DNA of 64,000 bases from Methanocella conradii HZ254 (GCF_000251105.1 NC_017034.1:1178001-1242000), one strand, 5' to 3'; shown: positions 43,569 through 53,036, counted from the stretch's first letter. Numbers and translations: made by a program. Notes: generated by a model not told the origin, from the letters alone.

Positions 43569-44198
43569 TTGAGTAGTGGAAGGTCATTGAGCAGAGGCGG
43601 CTTTTCGCCATCGGGCTCACTCACTAACGTGTTAGTCGTTGCACTAGTGGTAATAGTCCTTTTACTATGCGCGGGAGTATTTTTGCTCTATAATCAGGAG
43701 AAGGGCGCGAGCAACGATGCCAGGATTGCGAGAGATGCTCTAAATACGATGAACATGTCGTATAACGACTTATCGAATAAGTATGCTGCCCTCGCCGCAA
43801 ATTGCTCAGAGCTTAAAGAGCGGTACGACCTGCTACAGGGGCAATATGATAACGTCTCATCGAATTATGCGGCCCTTAAGAACCAGAGCGATACCATGAT
43901 GGTTAAGCTGGGCGAGTTTTTAGAAAGCGACCCCACGGTAGCCTATAACTACGAGATATTACTGGCGGAAAGGGAGAATAATACGACTGTGCAGGTGCTC
44001 ACCGTGAACGTCTATAACGTGTGTAATAAGGACATGGGTGACGTCAACGTGAAGGTCACCATACGGTCGATGGCTGACAATTCTACGGGCGAGCTCGTGA
44101 AGACCATAAAGGGCATGCCGTCGCTGAGCAAGCGCAGCGTCGAGTGGGAGCTTGATAGCCTGTCGAGGGTTCAGAGTGTGTGGGTGGGGCTGGGTTGA
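43569..44198 (+). CDS. Coiled-coil membrane-anchored protein, member 2
   Basis: This 209-residue protein starts at TTG 43569 after AAAGGGG. The plan equals the gene upstream: a membrane helix (VLVVALVVIVLLLCAGVFLLY), a coiled coil with heptads and Y-NDLSNKYAALAANCSEL, and a C-terminal beta domain (YEILLAERENNTTVQVLTVNVYNVCNKDMGDVNVKVTI) with NVYNV where member 1 has TVYNV. The C-terminal ends KRSVEWELD and KRHVKWEYS also correspond. The pair thus arose by duplication. No enzymatic motif is visible. Confidence 0.75.
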   Translation: MSSGRSLSRGGFSPSGSLTNVLVVALVVIVLLLCAGVFLLYNQEKGASNDARIARDALNTMNMSYNDLSNKYAALAANCSELKERYDLLQGQYDNVSSNYAALKNQSDTMMVKLGEFLESDPTVAYNYEILLAERENNTTVQVLTVNVYNVCNKDMGDVNVKVTIRSMADNSTGELVKTIKGMPSLSKRSVEWELDSLSRVQSVWVGLG

Positions 44199-44257
44199 GT
44201 GGCCCCTCATTACATGTTTTTCCTAAAGTTTTTAAATGCCCAGATCTTTTTTATGAT

Positions 44258-44968
44258 GTGTATTATTTTGAGATAGTAGGCCACCGTGGGGCGCCAGGGC
44301 AGGCGCCGGAGAACACGCTGTTATCCTTTGAGCGTGCGATTCGCACGGGCGTGGACTGGATCGAGCTCGACGTGCGAAGGAGCAGGGATGGGGTGCTGGT
44401 GGTCATTCATGATGAGATGGTGGATAGGACGACGGATGGCAGCGGGAGGGTAAGCGATATGGGCTTTGGCGAGCTGGAAAGGCTCGACGCCGGGGCCGGC
44501 CAGCGAATACCGTCGCTCCAGCAGGTCGTCGACCTGGCTAAGGGCCGCGTCAAAATGGACATCGAGATAAAAGAAAAGGGCATAGAGGAAGACGTCGTTA
44601 ATACGATAAAAAAGAACGGCATCGAGAGTCAGTGTATGGTATCCTCTTTTAGCTATGACTCGATAAAAAAGGTGAAAGAGCTATGCCCGAGACTCGTGAC
44701 GGCCGCCATCATGGACGAGATGCCCGAGGACGTGGAAAAGTACATGGACACGCTGCTCGGCGTTGACACGAGGATACTCATGCTGAGCAAAAAGATCGTC
44801 ACGGAGCCTTTCATCGGAGAGGCCCGCCGCCTGGGCTTCTCATTAGGCATATGGAACGCCGACACGACGGCCGAAATAGAGAGGTACGCGGCGATGGACC
44901 CCGAGTATCTATGCAGCAATTACCCGGAGATGCTCGTCGAGTTCAGGCAGGCACACTCTATTGTATAG
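44258..44968 (+). CDS. Glycerophosphodiester phosphodiesterase
   Basis: About 236 residues from GTG 44258 (product MYYFEIVGHRGAPGQAPENTL); the frame is open further upstream but earlier residues do not fit the family. Signatures are HRGAPGQAPENT, the metal-binding ELDVRRSRDGVLVVIHDEMVDRTTDG and KMDIEIKEKG. The TIM-barrel enzyme hydrolyses glycerophosphodiesters to an alcohol and glycerol phosphate; in archaea the substrates may come from ether lipids or be glycerophosphate-linked sugars. It has a TATA-rich leader and precedes purB on the same strand. Confidence 0.88.
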   Translation: MYYFEIVGHRGAPGQAPENTLLSFERAIRTGVDWIELDVRRSRDGVLVVIHDEMVDRTTDGSGRVSDMGFGELERLDAGAGQRIPSLQQVVDLAKGRVKMDIEIKEKGIEEDVVNTIKKNGIESQCMVSSFSYDSIKKVKELCPRLVTAAIMDEMPEDVEKYMDTLLGVDTRILMLSKKIVTEPFIGEARRLGFSLGIWNADTTAEIERYAAMDPEYLCSNYPEMLVEFRQAHSIV

Positions 44969-45058
44969 GGCTGATTTTCGCTTTTTATTGCCAGGGGATA
45001 CTATTTTAATGATTATGCGTATATGTATTTCGAGTTAATAGCATGGGTTGATGCGAAG

Positions 45059-46408
45059 ATGGCGATACACCCTATAGAGTATAGGTACGGCACGCCCGAG
45101 ATGAAGGCGGTATGGGCCGAGGAGACAAAGCTTAAGAAGCTGCTCATGGTGGAGGCCGCGCTGGCTAAGGCGGAGGCCGAGGTGGGCCTCATATCAAAGA
45201 AGGATGCCGAGGCTATTGAGGCCTGCATGGACAGGGTCAGCCTGGAGAGGGTGAAGCAGATAGAGGAGGAGATCAGCCACGACATGATGTCCGTGGTGCT
45301 CGCCTACGCGGAGCAGTGCGGGGAGGCGGGCAAGTGGCTCCACTATGGCGCCACCTCTAATGACATTCTAGACACGGCGCTTGCGCTTCAGCTAAAGGAT
45401 GCTATTGAGATCATCGAGGATAAGCTGGGAAGGCTCAAGCATGAGCTGCTAAAGAAGGCTGACGAGACCAAGAGGCTGGTCACCGCGGGGCGGACTCATG
45501 GGCAGCTTGCCGTCCCGACGACTTACGGCCTCAGGTTCGCCATCTGGGCCATGGAGGTCGCGAGGCACCAGGAAAGGCTGAGGCAGCTTAAGCCGAGGGT
45601 CGTGGTGGGCCAGATGAGCGGCGCGGTTGGGACCCAGGCGGCGTTCGGCAAGGAGGGCATCAGGATAAAGGAGCTCACCATGAGATATCTCGGAATACCT
45701 GCGGTCACCGTTTCCTCGCAAATAATACAGCGGGACAGGCATGCGGAGTACATTGAATTTTTAGCCCTGGTGGCCAGCACGCTGGACAAGATATGCCTGG
45801 AGATTAGGCTTATGCAGCGCAGCGAGATAGGGGAGCTTGCGGAGGGCTTCGGCAAAAGGCAGGTCGGCTCTTCAACGATGCCCCACAAGAGGAATCCTAT
45901 CAACTCAGAGCAGGTCTGCGGACTGGCCCGGGTGGTCAGGGCATACGTTGAGCCTGCGCTCGAAAATAACGTATTATGGGACGAGCGAGACCTTACGAAT
46001 TCCTCGTGCGAGCGCGTCATCATACCGGAGGCGTCCATACTGCTCGACCACATGTTAAATAAGACCATCAATGTGATCAGTGGATTGACGTTCTATCCCG
46101 AGAACATCAAGCGCAATCTTTACATTTTGAAGGGCGTGCAGATGAGCGAGGCGGTGATGATAGCCCTGGCCAAGAAGGGGTTCGGCAGGCAGAAGGCGCA
46201 CGAGATCGTGCGAGCCGCTTCAATGAAGGCGTTCGAGCGCAACATGCCCTTCAAGCAGGCCCTCATGGAGGATAAGGATATATCCGAAAAGCTCACGTCC
46301 GAGGAGATCGACGAGGCCACCGATCCCGAGAGGTATATAGGCACGGCGGTCGAGCAGGTCGAAGAAGTCTTAAGGAAGGAAGGCTACTATAAAGAGGGGC
46401 GCATATGA
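45059..46408 (+). CDS. purB: Adenylosuccinate lyase
   Basis: About 449 residues from ATG 45059 (product MAIHPIEYRYGTPEM). This fumarase/aspartase-superfamily enzyme splits adenylosuccinate and SAICAR in purine synthesis. The signature loop GSSTMPHKRNPINSEQ, the sequence LHYGATSNDILDTALALQL and TAGRTHGQLAVPTTYGLRF are diagnostic. Open frame reaches ATG 45023, but the extra 12 residues do not resemble the family. The next gene, a GT2 enzyme, overlaps the stop by four bases, so purine synthesis and glycan synthesis genes are cotranscribed here. Confidence 0.94.
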   Translation: MAIHPIEYRYGTPEMKAVWAEETKLKKLLMVEAALAKAEAEVGLISKKDAEAIEACMDRVSLERVKQIEEEISHDMMSVVLAYAEQCGEAGKWLHYGATSNDILDTALALQLKDAIEIIEDKLGRLKHELLKKADETKRLVTAGRTHGQLAVPTTYGLRFAIWAMEVARHQERLRQLKPRVVVGQMSGAVGTQAAFGKEGIRIKELTMRYLGIPAVTVSSQIIQRDRHAEYIEFLALVASTLDKICLEIRLMQRSEIGELAEGFGKRQVGSSTMPHKRNPINSEQVCGLARVVRAYVEPALENNVLWDERDLTNSSCERVIIPEASILLDHMLNKTINVISGLTFYPENIKRNLYILKGVQMSEAVMIALAKKGFGRQKAHEIVRAASMKAFERNMPFKQALMEDKDISEKLTSEEIDEATDPERYIGTAVEQVEEVLRKEGYYKEGRI

Positions 46409-47121
46409 GCGATTTCTTGTTGATGCTCCCCACCCTTAACGAGGAGGAGGCTCTTAAGGCGCTGGGGCCGGAAATCCCGGGGTGGATGGACGTGGTGGTT
46501 GTGGATGGAGGCTCCACGGACGGGACGAGGAAGATAGCCGAGAGCCTTGGCTACGCTTTTTTGACGCAGGAGTTCGGGAAGGGCAAGGGCTGTGGCGTGA
46601 GGTCGGGCATGAAGTACTTCTTGAGCCACGGCTACAAATACCTGGGCATGATCGATACGGACTACACATGTGTGCCTTCCGAGCTGGAGCGCATGCTCGC
46701 GGCCATGCAAAGCGATGGCTTTGACCTTGTGCTGGGCGCAAGAGACAGGGTAAGGCAGCGTGAGCTGCTTGGCCGCTTCTCGCTTTTCATCAACGCGTCC
46801 ACTTCGGGGCTTACGTCCTTTGCATATGGCATGCATCTCCCCGACATCCAGACGAGCTACTGGCTTTTTAGCCGTCGCGCCGTGGAGGCCCTTTACCCCA
46901 GGCTGGTCGCTTCAGGCTTCGAGATCGAGTACGATATGGTCTTTAACTCGTGGAGGGAGGGGCTGCGTATAGGCACGGTTCCCGTGACTATCCGTAAGAG
47001 GCTTGGCGAGTCTAAGTTTACTAACTATTTGCGCCTTAAGCAGATTTACCATGGGCTTCGCTATGTTAATAAGAGCCTTTTGATAATGCTTACAGGTAAG
47101 CGCTCGAATGGTAAGCTGTGA
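46405..47121 (+). CDS. Dolichyl-phosphate-type glycosyltransferase family 2
   Basis: This 238-residue GT-A enzyme begins FLLMLPTLNEEEALKALGPEIP and has the nucleotide-binding VVDGGSTDGTRKIAE and a DTD-type metal motif in YLGMIDTDYTCVP. GARDRVRQRELLGRFSLFINASTSGLTSFAYG is typical of dolichol phosphate mannose/glucose synthases. They make lipid-linked sugars used for N-glycosylation of S-layer and other surface proteins. There is no C-terminal membrane domain, so it is probably a peripheral membrane enzyme. Confidence 0.88.
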   Translation: MSDFLLMLPTLNEEEALKALGPEIPGWMDVVVVDGGSTDGTRKIAESLGYAFLTQEFGKGKGCGVRSGMKYFLSHGYKYLGMIDTDYTCVPSELERMLAAMQSDGFDLVLGARDRVRQRELLGRFSLFINASTSGLTSFAYGMHLPDIQTSYWLFSRRAVEALYPRLVASGFEIEYDMVFNSWREGLRIGTVPVTIRKRLGESKFTNYLRLKQIYHGLRYVNKSLLIMLTGKRSNGKL

Positions 47122-47166
47122 CGTCTCCCCGTTTCAATGGGGACCCTTGTCTCTTGACATATTATA

Positions 47167-47195
47167 GCCGTGCCTTAGCGTTCACGCGTCACGGC
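47167..47195 (+). terminator. Possible hairpin terminator between convergent genes
   Basis: GCCGTG (47167-47172) pairs with CACGGC (47190-47195) and a CCTTTTA run follows. It lies between convergent gene ends. The stem is short and the loop large, so this is weak support. Confidence 0.3.
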
Positions 47196-47199
47196 CCTT

Positions 47200-48348
47200 T
47201 TATATGGTCATCGTATATATGGCATCGTAGCCATTCCTGTTATCCATATATGCGATGCGATTCCCGTAGATAACGGGCGCCCTCTGATCGTGCGGCTCGT
47301 TCGTTATCCTTCGCTCCACGCCGGTGCTCAGGTCATAAGCGTATATATCCCAGTTGCCGTTGCGGTTGTCATCATATACGATCGTATTACCATAAATGTC
47401 AGCGTTCCATTGCTCGCCCTCAGTCGCAACCACTGAGGTTTTGGCCGTGTTAATATCATACATGTAAATGTGGCTTTTACCATCTCTATCGGAGTAGTAT
47501 ACTATCGTATGGTCATATATCCTCGCGTGGTTATTGTTGCCGCTGCCAGTCGAGACCCTTTGCGGCTTTGAATTAAGCTTCGCAAGGTCGAGCAGGTATA
47601 CGTCGCTGCCCTCGCCATCGACTACGGTGTACACGAGCATGTCCTTGTAAATCCTCATGTCAAGAGGCTTTGGGATGTCATAGATGACTATTGACGTCTG
47701 CCCGTCAACCATGTTGAACACCCGTATCGTGTGTAATGGTACCCATGTTCCATCCGTATTATAGTGGCCGTCGTCCTGGTAGTAGGCAAGCTTCGTATCG
47801 AACATGGTGAAGCCGCTCCTGTCGCAGTCATCATCGGAAGACGTGAGGCCAGATTTCCTGCTGTTAATGTCATACAAATAAATCTTATTCCCCTCAGGGT
47901 AGAATAGTAGCACCTTGCCGTTGCTGATGGCCCCGTTAGAGAATACGCATCCCTCCGCTATCCTCGTGGTCCGCTGCGTGTTAACATCGTATAGCATAGA
48001 GTAGTTCTTCGTGCCATCGTACATGTCATAGACGATGTAGTGGCTCCATATGCCGGGATAGTAGTACTCGAAATCGCCCCCGGTCACCTTCGTGTCCTGC
48101 TGATAATGTCCGGCGTCCAGCGTGGGGGTCGGCGTGGCGGTTGGCCTGGGAGTAGGGGTCATCGTGGGAAGAGGAGGCGGGGTCACCGCTATCGCAGGCG
48201 TCTGCGTTACGGGTGTGAGGGAAGCGTCAGGGGTTAAATAATCATAAATGATGAAGACACAGACGCCCATGATTAGTAATATCAGGACCAGTATACATAT
48301 AAAAATGGCTTTAGAAATTATGCTCTCTTCACCAGGGTGGGGTACCAT
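47200..48348 (-). CDS. Membrane-anchored beta-propeller surface protein (TolB-like)
   Basis: This 382-residue protein has an N-terminal membrane helix (AIFICILVLILLIMGVCVFIIY) and a Pro/Thr-rich linker (ITPTPRPTATPTPTLDAGH-like). The rest is a repeated propeller of about six to seven blades, each with a pattern such as IYGNTIVYDDNRNGNWDIYAYDLSTG. This is common in archaeal cell-surface proteins and TolB-type domains. It probably binds or scaffolds outside the cell; no catalytic residues are seen. Converges with the GT2 gene. Confidence 0.85.
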   Translation of the reverse strand: MVPHPGEESIISKAIFICILVLILLIMGVCVFIIYDYLTPDASLTPVTQTPAIAVTPPPLPTMTPTPRPTATPTPTLDAGHYQQDTKVTGGDFEYYYPGIWSHYIVYDMYDGTKNYSMLYDVNTQRTTRIAEGCVFSNGAISNGKVLLFYPEGNKIYLYDINSRKSGLTSSDDDCDRSGFTMFDTKLAYYQDDGHYNTDGTWVPLHTIRVFNMVDGQTSIVIYDIPKPLDMRIYKDMLVYTVVDGEGSDVYLLDLAKLNSKPQRVSTGSGNNNHARIYDHTIVYYSDRDGKSHIYMYDINTAKTSVVATEGEQWNADIYGNTIVYDDNRNGNWDIYAYDLSTGVERRITNEPHDQRAPVIYGNRIAYMDNRNGYDAIYTMTI

Positions 48349-48405
48349 AAGGCTTGACCTTTTAGCTCAAGCCGATAACGATAACAATGGATAAGTCTTT
48401 TTCGG

Positions 48406-49506
48406 TTATGTTATAGCCCTGGTGACGTCCATGAGGTCCTCGGGAGGGCAATCAATCATCCCCAGGGCGGCCACCGCCCCGATGATGCCGCGCTCCCCGC
48501 TAATCTTAAAAGTCCTGACGCGCGACCTTCTCGCCACTGCCAGCGCCTCCTCGGCGGTCACGATGCCCCTCCTCGCCCGTGCGGCAAAGCCGACCAGCTC
48601 GGGGCATGGCTTTAGCCCGACCTTCACGGCCATGCCCGTGTTCTTCGACAGGGTCTGTCCCTTGAGGTACTCGACCGCGCGCTGGATTAGCGACTCGACG
48701 ACCTCCTTTTTAACTGCAAGCTCGATGTAGCTCACCGCGTTCCCCGCCGTCTTGCCAGGAACGCCAGGATACAGGAAACCTACGTTGTGGGAGATGCGGC
48801 GCACGCCCTCGATTGAGGATAGGAGGTCTAGCAGCGAAAGCGTCAGCGCGAACGTGGCGCCCGACTCGGCCTCGTCGGTGTCGTCCACGGCGATGGCCAT
48901 GTGCGTAAGCGCCTCGGTCACGACGACGCCCTCAACATAGCAGCCCCTTTTATTGTACATTATGTCAAGCACGCCGTCCGCGCTCTCCATCATCTCGGTG
49001 AGCGAGTAGGCTGGCCCCCCAAACGTGCGTATATGCTGGTAAACCAGGCCATTGCTCACCAGGACCTTTTCAAGGTAGAGCGCCTCATCGTGCCGCGGGG
49101 CAACAGGGCCTGCCTTGACCTTCTGCCTTAATATGAGCCCATTCTTTCGCACGTGCGGGTTGCCCATGGCGTACATGTACTCGCAGAAGGCGATGCACCC
49201 CTCGCTCCTGCACTCGTGGAATATCTCTACTATGTCGCCGTCGACGGTCGTGAATATCCTCTTGCACGCAGATGCTGGCAGGCTCCTCGTCCGCCTCATG
49301 GCGTACTTCGCCCGCCTCCTGCCCGCACACTCTTCCAAGACGGTGACGCACCCGTCATCCACAAAACGGTGTACCCAGTCCTGTATGGTGCTCCTGGGCA
49401 TGCCAGTTGCCACCGAAAGGTCGTAGACGTCGAAGTAGCCCTTTTCGCGGGTTATCTTCTCAATGATGCCTAAAAGCTCCTTGCGCTTTTCGAGAGACTT
49501 TAGCAT
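48406..49506 (-). CDS. HTH protein with methanogenesis-marker-11/TiaS-like DDTD domain
   Basis: This 366-residue protein has an N-terminal winged helix-turn-helix (DVYDLSVATGMPRSTIQDWVHRFVDDG) followed by a domain that shares the VDDTDEAESGATFALTLSLLDLL motif and downstream SHNVGFLYPGVPGKTAGNAVSYIELAVKKEV. That is the pattern of methanogenesis marker 11 and related TiaS-like catalytic domains. Cysteines CRSEGCIAFC and others may bind metal. An HTH fused to this domain is unusual to me. It follows sufS by 36 bases on the same strand and may be cotranscribed. Function unknown. Confidence 0.72.
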   Translation of the reverse strand: MLKSLEKRKELLGIIEKITREKGYFDVYDLSVATGMPRSTIQDWVHRFVDDGCVTVLEECAGRRRAKYAMRRTRSLPASACKRIFTTVDGDIVEIFHECRSEGCIAFCEYMYAMGNPHVRKNGLILRQKVKAGPVAPRHDEALYLEKVLVSNGLVYQHIRTFGGPAYSLTEMMESADGVLDIMYNKRGCYVEGVVVTEALTHMAIAVDDTDEAESGATFALTLSLLDLLSSIEGVRRISHNVGFLYPGVPGKTAGNAVSYIELAVKKEVVESLIQRAVEYLKGQTLSKNTGMAVKVGLKPCPELVGFAARARRGIVTAEEALAVARRSRVRTFKISGERGIIGAVAALGMIDCPPEDLMDVTRAIT

Positions 49507-49542
49507 GGATGATACACTTTGATATGATTTTTATTAGTGAAC

Positions 49543-50724
49543 TCACGTGAGCGTTTTTGCCATCATTTCGATAGAGGAGGCTAGCGCCTCTACCTCCTCT
49601 TTTGTGGTGTAGCACCCGAACGAGGCGCGGACCGCTCCAGAGATGCCGAGCCTGGCGAGGGCGGTCTGGGCGCACATGGCCCCGCTCCTCACGCATATCT
49701 TCCTGGCCTCGTCGAGGATCATGGCCACGTCGTGGGGGTTCAGCCCTTTCAAGTTGAAAGACACGAGGGAGCCTCGCTCCTCAGGGCCGTACACCTCTAC
49801 CTGCGGGATCTCGCTGAGGCGTTTGGCGCAATACTTCGCAAGCCCCTTAAGATGGGACTCGATATTATCGACGCCCAGCGCTTCTACGTATTTAACGGCG
49901 CGGCCCAGCCCTATCACGCCGGGGATGTTGGGGGTGCCGTACTCGAAACGAGAGGGCGCCTCGTCGAAGCTGAAGCCTTCCAGCGTGACATTGCTAACCG
50001 TTCCGCCTCCCGCAAACACAGGGTCTAATCCCTCGGCGTCCTTTACGTACAGGATGCCCGTGCCCTGCGGCCCTAGCAGGCCCTTATGGCCCGAGGCGCA
50101 TATGAAGTCGCAGTCCGAAGCCTCAAAATCGTAGCTCATCTCGCCGAGCGATTGGGCAGCGTCCACCAGCAGCTTTATGCCGTGCCTTTTAGCGAGCCTG
50201 GCGATGGCCCGCACATCCTGTATGGAGCCGAAGAAGTTCGAGACGTGGCCTATTGCTATCAGCCTGGTCCTCTCGGTAATGGCGTCTTCTATCGACTTAA
50301 CGTGTACGACCCCATAGTCATCGGCATCGACGACCGTGACCTCGACGCCCCTCTTCCGCAGCCTCATCCATGGGAGCAGGTTGCTGTGGTGCTCCATCAC
50401 CGATGTTATGACATGATCGCCCCTCCTCCAATCGAGCCCATAGGCCACCATGTTGATGCTCTCGGTCGTGTTTCTCGTGAAGATGGTGTTCCCTGGAGGC
50501 ACGCCGAGGAAAGATGCTACCGCCTCGCGCGCATCCTCATACTTCTCCGTCGTCTCCTTCGAGAGCCGGTGCGCCCCCCGGCCATATGGCCCGCAGTACT
50601 CCGTAAAATACTCGTCCATGGCCTTTACCACTGGCAGGGGCTTCTGGCTTGTGGCGGCGCTGTCCAGGTATATGACCTTCTTTAATACAGGGAAGTCTTC
50701 CCTTATCCTATAAACATCGTACAT
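49543..50724 (-). CDS. sufS: Cysteine desulfurase, SufS type
   Basis: This 393-residue PLP enzyme has the lysine in CASGHKGLLGPQGTGILYV, the entry YLDSAATSQKPLPVVKAMDEY and the active-site cysteine in VRSGAMCAQ, typical of group II (SufS) enzymes. It takes sulfur from cysteine for iron-sulfur clusters or other sulfur products. No SufBCD genes are near. The HTH-DDTD gene follows, which might suggest a link with sulfur or tRNA chemistry, but that is speculative. Confidence 0.92.
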   Translation of the reverse strand: MYDVYRIREDFPVLKKVIYLDSAATSQKPLPVVKAMDEYFTEYCGPYGRGAHRLSKETTEKYEDAREAVASFLGVPPGNTIFTRNTTESINMVAYGLDWRRGDHVITSVMEHHSNLLPWMRLRKRGVEVTVVDADDYGVVHVKSIEDAITERTRLIAIGHVSNFFGSIQDVRAIARLAKRHGIKLLVDAAQSLGEMSYDFEASDCDFICASGHKGLLGPQGTGILYVKDAEGLDPVFAGGGTVSNVTLEGFSFDEAPSRFEYGTPNIPGVIGLGRAVKYVEALGVDNIESHLKGLAKYCAKRLSEIPQVEVYGPEERGSLVSFNLKGLNPHDVAMILDEARKICVRSGAMCAQTALARLGISGAVRASFGCYTTKEEVEALASSIEMMAKTLT

Positions 50725-50767
50725 GGCTTTTCACTATGCCAGCCAGAATATATTAAAACTTAAAGCC

Positions 50768-51208
50768 TTAATAATTACCGAAGATCTTCCATCCATCTGT
50801 GGTGTTTACTACCACTATACGAAGCTCTCCGGTCTCATTCTGGCCCATATAGGATATCGTGGCATTAGTGTTGACAATGCGGGCCTCTGAGAAGTTTCCC
50901 TCGAACAGGCTGCTATTTATTGGGTAGCTTTCGGTCACGTTAAATGAATAAATCTTGATATAGGAACCCTTCTCGCCCCACATTGACACGTGCTTGTCAA
51001 TCCACGCCTGCTTGGATAAATTCTGGTTAGCGTGATATGCAAGATCATATGCGTGCTCATAGTCGCCCTTGCCAATCAGCATCCAGAACTGGGTTACGAC
51101 TTCTTCAGGGCTGAGATCCTTGACGGATGGCTGTGAAGCGCATCCGCTGAGCAGCAACACAAGCATGACGGCGGCGACGGCGACTATGCCCTTGACCTTT
51201 CGAACCAT
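50768..51208 (-). CDS. Small lipoprotein with NTF2-like domain
   Basis: This 146-residue protein has a signal peptide and lipobox: IVAVAAVMLVLLLSGC at residues 8-23. The mature part begins ASQPSVKDLSPEEVVTQFWMLIGKGDYEHAYDLAYH, the pattern of small NTF2-like (DUF4878) lipoproteins, and ends IVVVNTTDGWKIFGNY. It is exposed on the outside of the membrane. No catalytic role can be assigned. Confidence 0.75.
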   Translation of the reverse strand: MVRKVKGIVAVAAVMLVLLLSGCASQPSVKDLSPEEVVTQFWMLIGKGDYEHAYDLAYHANQNLSKQAWIDKHVSMWGEKGSYIKIYSFNVTESYPINSSLFEGNFSEARIVNTNATISYMGQNETGELRIVVVNTTDGWKIFGNY

Positions 51209-51348
51209 AAATGGAGCTCCTGATTCAGGTAAGACCTCTTATAATGTATCCTTATTGTTAATATATGTTTTTGTCTTCATGATTTGTGCCAAATTAATGC
51301 TAATGGGTGCTAAATAAAAGAACTAGGGGGGCTATAGCCCCACATTGT

Positions 51349-52986
51349 TTAATCTTCGCTTTTTTCATCGCTGGACTTGCTGCCTGCTGGCGGCTTAACC
51401 TGGGTTGCGGCGAGGACGTCGTCTATCCTTATTATCATCTGCGCCGCCTCGGCCGCGCTCTTAATGGCCTGGGTCTTTACGCGTAATGGCTCGACGACTC
51501 CTGCCTTGAGCATGTCCACGGCCTTACCCGTGTAGACATCGAGGCCATAGTTCGCGCCATCATTGCCATCATGCCTCGTCTTCAGCTCGATCATGGCGTC
51601 TATGGCGTTAAGGCCCGCGTTCATGGCGAGCGCTTTCGGTATTATCTCCAGGGCTTCGGCGAAAGCCTGGACGGAGAGCTGCTCCTTGCCCTTGATAGAG
51701 GCAGCGTACTGCTTCAGCCTCACGCTTAGCTCGGCCTCCACGGCGGCGCCGCCGGGGACGACTTTGCCGTCCTTGATGGCCGCCTGCACCGCGTGCAGCC
51801 CATCGTCGATGCCGCGCTCATACTCGTCGAGTATATGGCTTGACGGAGCCCTTAATATGGCAGATATGACCCGCCTGTCCTTGCATTTTGTGAGAATTAT
51901 CATCTTATCGTCGCCGACCTGGACCTCTTCGATCTGGCCCGCGAAGCCGATGTCATCCTCGGAAATGTCGTCGAGGTTGGTGATGACCTGGCCGCCAGTG
52001 GCCTTTGCCACCCGGTCCACGTCCGACCTTTTAAGCCGCCTGACGCCCATTATCCCATACTTCGCCATGTAGTGCTGGGCGAGGTCGTTGATAGCCTGCG
52101 TGGTGAAAACCGCCTTGACGCCCAGCCTGGCTATCTTGTCAACCTGCTCCTTTATCTGCCGGTCCTCCTCGTTGCGGAACGCCTGGAAGCCGACGTGTGA
52201 TTTCACCTTGAACTCGGCGTCGAACTTGGTGTCCTTGGCGTCGAAGCCGTATTCCATCGCTAGCACTTTGACGTTCTCCAGCTTTTTGGGCATCTGGAAA
52301 TTGACCACTCCCTTATCAATTACCACGCCCTCGATTATCTTCGAGTCTGCCAGGTTGCCAGTTTTCTTCTCCAGCAGGAAATTCTTCTTCTCGACCTCGT
52401 AGTTGCCTGCCGAGTCCTTCTCCATCATATAGCCCGCCGCCTCGAGGACCATGCCCGATAAAAACTCCTTTGCGTTCTCGCAGTCCTTGCCGGTGATGGA
52501 GGTTTCGGCGATCTTCCTCAGCATGTCCCTGTCGTTTTCGGTGACGTTGACCGCCATCTTTTCTATCAATTCGAGCGCCTTTGAGGCTGCCATGCTATAT
52601 CCCTTAACTATCGATGTCGGGTGGACGTTTCTCTCCAGAAGCATGCCTGCTTGCCTCAGCAGCTCGCCCGCGAGCACTACCGCAGTCGTCGTGCCGTCGC
52701 CGACCTCTGAGTCTTGTGTCTTTGCGACCTCTACCATCATCTTGGCCGCGGGGTGCTCTATGTCCATCTTTCTTAATATGGTTGCGCCGTCATTAGTGAC
52801 TACGATGTCTCCGGTCGAGTCTATGAGCATTTTGTCCATGCCTCTCGGCCCGAGCGTTGATACGACGGAGCCTGCCACTGCCAGTGCCGCCATTATGTTG
52901 TAGTATTGTGCGTCGCGGCCTCTGGTGGCCTGGCTGCCTTCTTTCATGATATATACCGGTCCAGCTTGTGCAGCTTGTTGTGCCAT
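51349..52986 (-). CDS. Thermosome subunit (group II chaperonin)
   Basis: About 545 residues from ATG 52986, which is preceded by AGGAGG at a good distance; the frame is open far upstream, into the interspersed repeats, but that is not coding. Signatures are STLGPRGMDKMLIDSTGDIVVTNDGATILRKMDIEHPAAKMM and VGDGTTTAVVLAGELL with ATP-binding residues, and the later VPGGAAVEAELS. The C-terminus is KSSDEKSED and lacks the usual GGM tail. It folds proteins in an ATP-dependent double ring in the cytosol. Confidence 0.95.
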   Translation of the reverse strand: MAQQAAQAGPVYIMKEGSQATRGRDAQYYNIMAALAVAGSVVSTLGPRGMDKMLIDSTGDIVVTNDGATILRKMDIEHPAAKMMVEVAKTQDSEVGDGTTTAVVLAGELLRQAGMLLERNVHPTSIVKGYSMAASKALELIEKMAVNVTENDRDMLRKIAETSITGKDCENAKEFLSGMVLEAAGYMMEKDSAGNYEVEKKNFLLEKKTGNLADSKIIEGVVIDKGVVNFQMPKKLENVKVLAMEYGFDAKDTKFDAEFKVKSHVGFQAFRNEEDRQIKEQVDKIARLGVKAVFTTQAINDLAQHYMAKYGIMGVRRLKRSDVDRVAKATGGQVITNLDDISEDDIGFAGQIEEVQVGDDKMIILTKCKDRRVISAILRAPSSHILDEYERGIDDGLHAVQAAIKDGKVVPGGAAVEAELSVRLKQYAASIKGKEQLSVQAFAEALEIIPKALAMNAGLNAIDAMIELKTRHDGNDGANYGLDVYTGKAVDMLKAGVVEPLRVKTQAIKSAAEAAQMIIRIDDVLAATQVKPPAGSKSSDEKSED

Positions 52987-53036
52987 TTTTAGTCCTCCTG
53001 TGAATGTAAAAATGCTGATTTTATGTGATTGTAGTT

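Noticed and set aside
47125..47152. Isolated GTTTCAAT next to CCCC/GGGG blocks, like a CRISPR repeat end
   Set aside because: Only one copy is present and no array or cas genes occur nearby.
50086..50685. Long plus-strand open frame
   Set aside because: Antisense to cysteine desulfurase with clear PLP and cysteine motifs.
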